From Candidatus Saccharimonadota bacterium (GTDB lineage Bacteria; Patescibacteriota; Saccharimonadia; Saccharimonadales; Saccharimonadaceae), in contig JACQGD010000047.1 of the NCBI GenBank assembly GCA_016199685.1, positions 1-5,371 on the forward strand: a stretch of DNA of 5,371 nucleotides. The letters are read 5' to 3'. Each line of letters opens with the position of its first letter. The stretch's first letter is position 1. The notes under the pieces were generated by a model. It was not told where the DNA came from. It ran no database searches and saw only the letters and a program-made list of their open reading frames with translations. The position numbers and the translations under genes are program-made. Of this stretch, positions 1 through 4,834 are shown one piece after another.

Positions 1-127
1 CTCTGAACTCGATCCTGTGTCGTACGGGGTCGATCGTGACATGTCGCGCATTTCCCGTAGCTGAGAGCGCAATTATCGCCTTATCTGAGACATCTGCAAT
101 TGCTGCGCCTCGCAAGATCACGGTCAT
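1..127 (-). CDS. Partial hypothetical protein, N-terminal 42 residues (cut by left edge)
   Basis: I do not recognise this protein. The frame is open from the left edge, begins MTVILRGAAIADVSD and continues with alternating hydrophobic and polar stretches that look like beta strands, with no signal peptide or membrane segment. I chose the ATG at 127 because an AGAGG Shine-Dalgarno lies exactly six bases upstream. A second ATG at 133 touches that SD directly and is less likely to be used. The frame stays open further upstream, but a good promoter occupies that stretch, so an earlier start is unlikely. The gene is downstream of the 74-residue gene on the same strand but is separated from it by a terminator-like hairpin and its own promoter, so it looks independently transcribed. 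That the frame is coding is supported by promoter, SD and open frame together; the function is unknown. Confidence 0.6.
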   Translation of the reverse strand, partial: MTVILRGAAIADVSDKAIIALSATGNARHVTIDPVRHRIEFR

Positions 128-133
128 GGCCAT

Positions 134-138
134 CCTCT
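134..138 (-). promoter_or_regulatory. Shine-Dalgarno AGAGG deciding the start of the left-edge gene
   Basis: On the minus strand AGAGG is followed by six bases and then the ATG at 127. This spacing favours that ATG over the one at 133, which abuts the motif. This is one of only two convincing SD sequences in the window. Confidence 0.55.
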
Positions 139-160
139 GGTTGTAGGTACGGATAGGGTA

Positions 161-189
161 AGTATAGTGGTATTTGTACGGTAATTCAA
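161..189 (-). promoter_or_regulatory. Sigma70-type promoter for the left-edge gene
   Basis: On the minus strand, TTGAAT (184-189) and TATACT (161-166) are separated by exactly 17 bases. The -10 matches consensus at 5 of 6 positions and the -35 at 4 of 6. Transcription would start near 154 and give a leader of about 27 bases that contains the AGAGG SD. Its position just after the hairpin at 225-255 fits termination of one unit and initiation of the next. Confidence 0.6.
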
Positions 190-224
190 ATCCTAATACA
201 TCACACCTGGCAGTCAAATAACTA

Positions 225-255
225 ACCTCCGAGTGACGCTGGGTCACTCGGAGGT
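225..255 (-). terminator. 13-bp perfect hairpin, probable intrinsic terminator of the 74-residue gene
   Basis: Bases 225-237 pair perfectly with 243-255 around a 5-base loop (238-242), a GC-rich stem whose core is CCTCCGAGTGAC. It begins 17 bases past the stop codon of the minus-strand gene at 272-496. In that gene's transcript the stem is followed by a moderately U-rich run (UUAGUUAUUU). Flanking AACTA/TAGTT bases (220-224 and 259-263) could extend the stem past a small asymmetric bulge. There is no long U-tract on either strand, so termination efficiency is uncertain. Confidence 0.65.
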
Positions 256-271
256 ATATAGTTAGTACTGT

Positions 272-496
272 TTACGCCATGCTGTGCTGCGCACGAAACG
301 CTTTCATCAGAGCTTCGCGCTGAGTATTTGCATCCTTCGACTGAGGTCTTTTTCTGATCTCGTTTGCTCGATACTGAATTCGTTTGAGATTTTTCTCGAG
401 CATACTTTCCGATCCACCCGTCGCAGCTTTCTCGTTGTAGTTACGAATCAAGCGTTCGAGGTCATTGACTTGCCATTCTGGATCCCATTGTGACAT
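272..496 (-). CDS. Small basic helical hypothetical protein (74 aa)
   Basis: I do not recognise a family. The product is 74 residues and begins MSQWDPEWQVNDLERLIRNY. It carries about 14 Lys/Arg against about 10 Asp/Glu, and its charged, heptad-like spacing suggests two or more helices. There are no cysteines, signal peptide or membrane segment. Two tryptophans sit near the N-terminus (W4, W8). The start at 496 is set by a strong GGGAGG SD six bases upstream. The same frame extends upstream to an ATG at 577, which would add a hydrophobic leader, but that region is the divergent promoter region and the extension is rejected. The gene is divergent from rnhB-yraN (88-bp gap) and ends 17 bases before a strong hairpin, so it is probably a monocistronic unit. 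Composition suggests a cytosolic protein, perhaps one that binds nucleic acid or a protein partner; this is speculation. Confidence 0.75.
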   Translation of the reverse strand: MSQWDPEWQVNDLERLIRNYNEKAATGGSESMLEKNLKRIQYRANEIRKRPQSKDANTQREALMKAFRAQHSMA

Positions 497-502
497 TTTA
501 TT

Positions 503-508
503 CCTCCC
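503..508 (-). promoter_or_regulatory. Strong Shine-Dalgarno GGGAGG for the 74-aa gene
   Basis: GGGAGG on the minus strand is followed by AATAAA and then the ATG at 496, an ideal spacing of six. It fixes the start and rules out the longer 101-residue frame as the main product. Confidence 0.75.
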
Positions 509-538
509 GATTGACGAAACATCCACTAAGCTAAGAAT

Positions 539-567
539 ACTGTACAACGATAGAATGATAATAGCAA
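539..567 (-). promoter_or_regulatory. Candidate promoter for the 74-aa gene
   Basis: On the minus strand TTGCTA (562-567) and TACAGT (539-544) are 17 bases apart; each matches its consensus at 4 of 6 positions. The predicted start of transcription near 532 gives a leader of about 36 bases that contains the GGGAGG SD. The -35 lies beside the -10-like box of rnhB-yraN on the other strand, so the two promoters would be back to back. An alternative -10 (TATTCT, 534-539) cannot be excluded. Confidence 0.4.
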
Positions 568-572
568 TACTA

Positions 573-578
573 TACAAT
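573..578 (+). promoter_or_regulatory. Putative -10 box of a leaderless promoter for rnhB-yraN
   Basis: TACAAT (573-578, within TATACAAT) ends six bases before the ATG at 585, so transcription would begin at or very near the start codon. No SD is present in the preceding 25 bases. No convincing -35 hexamer is seen at 16-18 bases spacing, which lowers confidence. The call is supported by the same arrangement at three other genes in the window. Confidence 0.45.
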
Positions 579-584
579 AGTACT

Positions 585-1550
585 ATGATTCTTGGGATTG
601 ATGAAGTTGGGCGAGGGCCATGGGCAGGACCACTTGTTATCGGCGCTGTAGTACTAGGCGGAGCGCAGATTGACGGATTGACGGATAGTAAGAAACTTTC
701 GAAAAAACGACGAGATGAGCTGGATGTGCTTATTCGTGAGCAGGCTGCTGCGTATGGGCTTGGATGGGTGAGTGCTACTGAGATAGATGAGATTGGGCTG
801 TCTGCAGCTTTACGACTTGCAACGCGCAGAGCGGTCGAACAGGTTACAGTAGCGTATCACGAGATCATCATAGACGGCACGATTAATTTCCTGGCAGATA
901 CAAATAAAGGTGAGTATGTGACGACGATGAAAAAAGCTGACCTCCTGATACCGAGCGTGAGTGCGGCCTCGATCATCGCGAAGGTAGCCCGCGATACGTA
1001 CATGGTAGCACAGGATGAACTCTATGAGGGGTATAAGTTTGCCTCGCATGTTGGCTATGGTACGGCGGTACATCGGGCAGCGATAGAGAAGTATGGCGTG
1101 ACGCCGCTTCACCGTTTGTCGTTTGCTCCACTCCAGAAATATAAGAGTGTAACGTCAACAAAAATTGATCTTACAACAACTCTTTCAACCGCTTCATCTA
1201 CAGGCGAGACGACAAAAAAGATCGGCGATCGAGCCGAGGATGAAGCGGCAAATCATTTAGTGCGTCTAGGGCACGAGGTCCTTGAGCGCAACTGGAAAAC
1301 AAAATACTGTGAGATTGATATCGTTTCGATAAAGGGTGACACGTTGTATTTTACCGAAGTAAAGTATCGGAAGCAGGCCAATCAAGGTGGCGGGCTGGCT
1401 GCAATTACACGAAAGAAGCTCAATCAGATGAATTTTGCCGCCAAACTGTATGTGCAAACGAATAAAATTACCAACACAAACCTTCTCCTAGCCGTTATTT
1501 CCATGACTGGCAACTCACCAGACGTGGAAGAATACATCGAATTATCGTAA
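585..1550 (+). CDS. rnhB: Ribonuclease HII fused to a YraN/UPF0102 nuclease-like domain (321 aa)
   Basis: Residues 1-185 are RNase HII, which cuts the RNA strand of RNA/DNA hybrids and nicks at ribonucleotides misincorporated into DNA. The family signatures are present: GIDEVGRGPWAGP with D6 and E7, DSKKLS near 34-39, IIIDG with D97, KADLLIP with D119 followed by SAASIIAKVARD, and the GYGT..H...EKYG.TPLHRLSF block at 157-180. The four acidic catalytic residues (D6, E7, D97, D119) are thus all seen. A Ser/Thr-rich linker (about 187-211) leads to a YraN (UPF0102) domain at about 212-300, with GDRAEDEAA (E218), CEIDIVS (E243, D245) and EVKYR (E258, K260). This is the PD-(D/E)xK-type core of a Holliday-junction-resolvase-like fold; its biochemical role is poorly defined. 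In many bacteria rnhB and yraN are adjacent separate genes, so the fusion joins a known neighbour pair. The usual GEIDL glycine is a cysteine here. The start at 585 puts the DE motif at residue 6, as expected for the family. Confidence 0.93.
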   Translation: MILGIDEVGRGPWAGPLVIGAVVLGGAQIDGLTDSKKLSKKRRDELDVLIREQAAAYGLGWVSATEIDEIGLSAALRLATRRAVEQVTVAYHEIIIDGTINFLADTNKGEYVTTMKKADLLIPSVSAASIIAKVARDTYMVAQDELYEGYKFASHVGYGTAVHRAAIEKYGVTPLHRLSFAPLQKYKSVTSTKIDLTTTLSTASSTGETTKKIGDRAEDEAANHLVRLGHEVLERNWKTKYCEIDIVSIKGDTLYFTEVKYRKQANQGGGLAAITRKKLNQMNFAAKLYVQTNKITNTNLLLAVISMTGNSPDVEEYIELS

Positions 1551-1566
1551 GGTTATGCACGCTTTC

Positions 1567-1588
1567 GGAGCCTGAAGTCGGAGGCTTC
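1567..1588. terminator. Weak hairpin in the convergent gap (possible bidirectional terminator)
   Basis: GGAGCCT (1567-1573) can pair with AGGCTTC (1582-1588) with one G-T wobble around an 8-base loop. It sits 16 bases after the rnhB-yraN stop and 10 bases after the end of the convergent FHA gene. Neither strand shows a real T-tract after the stem, so this is a position-based suggestion only. Confidence 0.3.
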
Positions 1589-1598
1589 TTCGCTGGTA

Positions 1599-2231
1599 CT
1601 AGCTGAATGGATTCTCTTCAAAAGGATTCGTAACGGCAATTTTATCAGCATCCATTTCATGTACGATCACGCTCGTGCCGTTCGTACTTGCGAGGTCTAG
1701 CGCAAAAACTTTCCCGGACCTTACTCGCATGGCTCTATCTGTTAGACCTATAAGTGCATGTTGTCGACTGACATAATTGTCTGGAATGTATAGACGGCCT
1801 TTCTGAAAAATTTGATTATGATCGTGCCAGTCCCTACCGACTTGTATTATATTTTTTCGATGCTCTATTCGATCAGAGGTAGAATATGTTGGTGCGGTAC
1901 TATGGACCTCTGAATAGTTACCTAGATTAGTAATGTATAATTCATCAAATGTATTTGGCATTTCGTATAATCCAGTATAAGGAAGGTGGTGTTGCTCTGT
2001 AGTAATCGTTTGATTGCGCTGATTTTTAGTAACTTGAAGTGCTGTACTGCCTACGCGAACAATGAGAGGTTGTCGCATTTCGTCAATGTCGGCAATAAGC
2101 TCAAGTTGTGAGAATTCTAAGGGCAAGCATCCCCCCATAGGATGGTGTCCTTCTGGAGGCTCATAGACAGGGACCCGAGTTTCTACTCCATAGTCACCAA
2201 AGGGTTTCATTGCATCAATGGTCTTTTTCAT
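1599..2231 (-). CDS. FHA-domain protein with an unrecognised N-terminal region (210 aa)
   Basis: The C-terminal part (about 127-195) is a forkhead-associated domain, which binds phosphothreonine peptides. It shows the core residues in order: VGR at 131-133 before the first loop, VSRQHA at 154-159, and the STNGT loop at 182-186. The arginine of GR, the SRxH motif and the NG turn that contact the phosphopeptide or shape the binding surface are all present. Residues 1-120 match nothing I can name; they look soluble and contain a probable beta-rich stretch (about 55-105) plus a His/Gly/Pro-rich segment (27-35). There is no signal peptide or membrane helix. The protein is probably a cytosolic adaptor in Ser/Thr kinase signalling, but no kinase or phosphatase is in the window. 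The start at 2231 is supported by a TTGACA promoter whose -10 ends six bases before the ATG; no SD is present. The gene lies 66 bp downstream of the M1 aminopeptidase on the same strand but has its own promoter. Confidence 0.85.
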   Translation of the reverse strand: MKKTIDAMKPFGDYGVETRVPVYEPPEGHHPMGGCLPLEFSQLELIADIDEMRQPLIVRVGSTALQVTKNQRNQTITTEQHHLPYTGLYEMPNTFDELYITNLGNYSEVHSTAPTYSTSDRIEHRKNIIQVGRDWHDHNQIFQKGRLYIPDNYVSRQHALIGLTDRAMRVRSGKVFALDLASTNGTSVIVHEMDADKIAVTNPFEENPFS

Positions 2232-2232
2232 A

Positions 2233-2260
2233 TTAATATATTAACACTTTAATATATTAA
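2233..2260. repeat. Paired AT-rich palindromes, likely operator sites
   Basis: The 12-bp perfect palindrome TTAATATATTAA occurs twice, at 2233-2244 and 2249-2260, separated by CACT. Counting one more base on each outer side, 2232-2244 and 2249-2261 form a 13-bp perfect inverted repeat. Centres are 16 bp apart, about one and a half helical turns. The first copy overlaps the -10 box of the FHA gene and the second fills most of the -10/-35 spacer. This is what a repressor operator pair would look like, though AT-rich promoter DNA can also form such repeats by chance. Confidence 0.6.
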
Positions 2261-2266
2261 TGTCAA
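2238..2266 (-). promoter_or_regulatory. Promoter of the FHA gene, leaderless
   Basis: On the minus strand a perfect -35 consensus TTGACA (2261-2266) is 17 bases from TAATAT (2238-2243), a 4 of 6 match to the -10. Six bases (ATTAAT) then separate the -10 from the ATG at 2231, so transcription should begin at the start codon. The spacer and -10 coincide with the double palindrome, suggesting tight control. Confidence 0.65.
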
Positions 2267-2297
2267 TGTACGGTTACCTTGTACTCTCCGCGCAGTA

Positions 2298-4814
2298 CTA
2301 GTATTCAATTAACGCTTTTTGGACGGCTTCTTTGTCGCGCTCGATCAACTCAACTCGACCTTCGATCTCGCTGATTCCAATCGCGATAGCACGAGTAAGT
2401 GCTGGAATGTCTTTCATTGGTCTAAAGAAGTCTTTGTATTCCTGCAGCTGCTCACGTGTCGTTAGTGCACTCGCTGCGTAGCGAGGATAGTCATCGTAGC
2501 TCTTGTCGCCGCCAAATGTATCAATGATCCACTGCCAGTTATCACGAATCCATTCCCAGGCCTGAGTCTTGCTATCGCGTCCACGTATGAGGTAAACAAA
2601 CCATCTCGCTGCATCTTGTGGACGAACAATCTTCGGATCTTTGATCGCGTCGAGTAGCTGGTCTATCTTCTCTGGGATGCGAGTACTTGTGATGCCAACG
2701 CATATGTCCTGACGAAGCTCTCCTGACTGTGTGTTCACATATGCATCAAGAAGATCGTCGACAATCTTTGCGTCGCCATACCGAGCAACTGAGCTAATTA
2801 TGAGTGGTCGGAGCTCTGGGTCGAGGTTGTCGAGTGGCGTAGACTCATAGATCTCCTTAGCTTTTGCGATTGCTGCCTCGTTCTCGCCATAAAGTGTAAG
2901 ACCGATAACGGTACTTCGAAGCTTCGTATCTTCTTCTGACTCATGCTCAGTTGGGCTCCAGCCAAGACGCTGGTATTGTTCGTGTACAAGAGCACCTGCT
3001 GCACCGCGAAGTTTTATTTCAGCGTCTTTATTATCTTCGACAAACTTTCGAAGTTCCGCTAGCGCCATCGCTACTATTCCCCATACAGGCTCGGCCATCT
3101 CGTTCTTATAGGCAAGAATGAGTGGAATGAGCGTATCGCTTGATTGTTTGCCTCCTCGGGCAAGAAGTGTCGCTTCGTCGAGTAGTTGAGCTCGACTTGT
3201 AATACTGAGTGACATATCGGCAACTCGCTGTGTCAGCTCGGACAGTGACGCGCTATCGTACTGCGTGATAAAGTGCGCGGTGTCACCAATATTTAGCTGT
3301 ACTGATGTATCGGCAGTGACCGTAATTGTGTTGGTGTCGAAAAGCTCTGGGAGCGAAGACGGCTGTGCGTTGAGTGGAATAGGCCAATGTCGGGTTGATT
3401 CAGCGTGGGGACCTACGAAGAATTGTTCTTGAGTCAGCGTTACTTCGGTGTCGTTACGGGTAAGTGTTACCACTGGGAAGCCTGGCTGTGAGATCCAAGT
3501 ATTCATGATTGAGGCTACCGGTTTACCACTTGCTTTTTCGAGCGCTTCCCATAGGTCGTTGCCGACAGTATTTTTATATGCATGCTGTTCGAAGTATGCT
3601 TTGAGTCCTGTTTGAAATGCTTCAGATCCAATGTAGTTTTGAATCATTCTCAACAGGCGCCCACCCTTGGCATAGACGATTGCACCGTCGAAGAGCGTAC
3701 TAATTTCATCGGGATGATTAACATCGACCTGGACGGACTGTACACCATCGATCGCATCGCGCCTAAGTGCGATAACTGATTCGTTCGTGACAAAGTCAAG
3801 CCAAATATTCCATTCGGGATGGAGCGCATCGATAGCGAGATACTCCATAAGCGTGGCGAAGCTCTCATTAAGCCAGAGGTCGTTCCACCATTCCATGGTA
3901 ACGAGATTACCAAACCATTGGTGAGCAAGTTCATGAGCTATCACGGTAGCAATGTATTGCCTCGATGAAATACTTGTCGTTTCTGGATCGGCGAGCAGGG
4001 CTATTTCACGGTACGTAATCAGCCCCCAATTTTCCATTGCACCTGATGAGAAGTCGGGTAGTGCGACATGGTCTGATTTTGGGAGAGGATATGCTGTGCC
4101 AAAATAGTCATTATAAAATTCGATTGATCGTACGGCTATGTCTAGTGGATATTCAAGGCTAGCTGCGGGTTGAGCGGGAGTTGCCCAAATGTTCACTTCT
4201 ACGCCATCTTTTGTCTTTGCAGATTTACTTTGAAGTTCACCAACAACAAAGGCAAGAAGATAGGTGCTCATCCGTGGACTCGTTTCAAACTTGGTCACCA
4301 TCCGCTTTCCGTCAGTATCTCGGTAGGTAACGGGCATGTTGCCAAGTACAGTCACGTCGTCTTCAGTAGTAAGTGTGACGTCAAATGTCGCTTTTGCAGC
4401 AGGTTCGTCGATACAAGGAAATACCTCGCGCGCATGGTGGCTTTCAAATTGTGTTGCCAGTAATTCCTTTTTGATGCCGGCATGCTCATAGTAGCAAGGG
4501 TAAAGCCCATGCATTGCATCGGTTATGGTGCCCGAGAACCTTATAACAATCGTATGATCGCCTGCATTTACCCCATCTTTTGTAATTGAGATTTCATCGT
4601 TATCACCTGTTTTCCATTCAGCAATCTGACCATCGATAAGTGCCGTCTCGATTACGAGGTCTTTTGCATGGAGTTTGACTTCATTTGCGGTGTCGGCTAC
4701 AGTTCCGTGAATCGTGACTATTCCAGAGAATGTTCGACTAAGTCGGTCGAGGTCGAGAGACAATTCATAGTTGATTGGCGTAAAAAAATCTGTGAGTCGA
4801 GTAACTGTATGCAT
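2298..4814 (-). CDS. M1 family zinc aminopeptidase (ERAP/aminopeptidase N-like, 838 aa)
   Basis: This metallopeptidase removes N-terminal amino acids from peptides. The N-terminal beta domain (about 1-200) includes ESHHAREVFPCIDEPAAKA (124-142), the usual substrate-groove region. The exopeptidase motif GAMEN is at 258-262. The zinc site is H294-E295-L-A-H298 with the third ligand E317 in NESFA, exactly HExxH-x18-E. Y381 in VYAKGGRLLRM matches the transition-state tyrosine. The long C-terminal helical part (about 520-830) resembles the ERAP1-like domain of larger M1 enzymes. The length is normal for the family and no frameshift or missing catalytic residue is seen. There is no signal peptide or membrane segment, so a cytosolic enzyme is likely. 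The start at 4814 gives a normal M1 N-terminus (RLTDFFTPINYELSLDLD) and has no SD, but a TATACT box six bases upstream. It is divergent from the HNH nuclease gene. A role in peptide turnover or use of imported peptides is inferred. Symbol left empty because the pepN subfamily is not certain. Confidence 0.96.
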   Translation of the reverse strand: MHTVTRLTDFFTPINYELSLDLDRLSRTFSGIVTIHGTVADTANEVKLHAKDLVIETALIDGQIAEWKTGDNDEISITKDGVNAGDHTIVIRFSGTITDAMHGLYPCYYEHAGIKKELLATQFESHHAREVFPCIDEPAAKATFDVTLTTEDDVTVLGNMPVTYRDTDGKRMVTKFETSPRMSTYLLAFVVGELQSKSAKTKDGVEVNIWATPAQPAASLEYPLDIAVRSIEFYNDYFGTAYPLPKSDHVALPDFSSGAMENWGLITYREIALLADPETTSISSRQYIATVIAHELAHQWFGNLVTMEWWNDLWLNESFATLMEYLAIDALHPEWNIWLDFVTNESVIALRRDAIDGVQSVQVDVNHPDEISTLFDGAIVYAKGGRLLRMIQNYIGSEAFQTGLKAYFEQHAYKNTVGNDLWEALEKASGKPVASIMNTWISQPGFPVVTLTRNDTEVTLTQEQFFVGPHAESTRHWPIPLNAQPSSLPELFDTNTITVTADTSVQLNIGDTAHFITQYDSASLSELTQRVADMSLSITSRAQLLDEATLLARGGKQSSDTLIPLILAYKNEMAEPVWGIVAMALAELRKFVEDNKDAEIKLRGAAGALVHEQYQRLGWSPTEHESEEDTKLRSTVIGLTLYGENEAAIAKAKEIYESTPLDNLDPELRPLIISSVARYGDAKIVDDLLDAYVNTQSGELRQDICVGITSTRIPEKIDQLLDAIKDPKIVRPQDAARWFVYLIRGRDSKTQAWEWIRDNWQWIIDTFGGDKSYDDYPRYAASALTTREQLQEYKDFFRPMKDIPALTRAIAIGISEIEGRVELIERDKEAVQKALIEY

Positions 4815-4818
4815 ATTA

Positions 4819-4830
4819 CTAGTATACTAG
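4819..4830. promoter_or_regulatory. 12-bp palindrome carrying divergent -10 boxes for the M1 and HNH genes
   Basis: CTAGTATACTAG is a perfect palindrome centred exactly midway in the 20-bp gap between the two divergent ATGs. Read on the plus strand it gives TATACT at 4823-4828, and on the minus strand TATACT at 4821-4826; each ends six bases before the ATG of its gene. Both mRNAs are therefore predicted to be leaderless, and the two -10 boxes overlap by four bases, so RNA polymerase could open only one at a time. A possible -35 for the M1 gene is TGAACA (4843-4848, minus strand, 16-base spacer, 4 of 6). No good -35 is seen for the HNH gene. Confidence 0.6.
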
Positions 4831-4834
4831 ACCT

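Noticed and set aside
284..493. Plus-strand open frame of 69 codons.
   Set aside because: Antisense to the 74-aa gene almost end to end; cysteine- and arginine-rich shadow without its own signals.
511..541. TTGACG (511-516) as the -35 of a plus-strand promoter for rnhB-yraN.
   Set aside because: The best -10 candidate downstream (AATACT, 536-541) is 19 bases away and would leave a leader of about 37 bases without an SD; weaker than the box at 573-578.
497..577. N-terminal extension of the 74-aa protein to 101 aa, with a hydrophobic stretch resembling a signal peptide.
   Set aside because: The strong GGGAGG SD fits the ATG at 496, and the extension overlaps the divergent promoter region; the ATG at 577 has no SD.
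465..584. Upstream in-frame extension of rnhB (40 residues, with other ATGs at 465 and 555).
   Set aside because: The extension overlaps the divergent gene on the other strand and the promoter region, shows no RNase HII similarity, and the ATG at 585 places the DE motif at residue 6 as expected.
577..586. ATAGTACTAT palindrome at the rnhB start as an operator.
   Set aside because: Only 10 bp, single copy, and partly explained by the -10-like box and start codon.
810..1457. Minus-strand open frames opposite rnhB-yraN.
   Set aside because: Antisense to a clearly assigned fusion protein; composition is His/Arg/Cys-rich as expected for shadow frames.
2271..2301. Short GTACT/AGTAC inverted repeat after the M1 stop as a terminator.
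   Set aside because: Only a 5-bp stem with a loop of about 8 bases and no T-tract; not distinguishable from chance. Readthrough from M1 into the FHA gene remains possible.
3650..3934. Minus-strand open frame of 94 codons inside the M1 gene (also similar frames at 2798-3004, 3582-3779 and 4170-4463).
   Set aside because: All lie inside the aminopeptidase, whose motifs are intact in the main frame; these are alternate-frame shadows.
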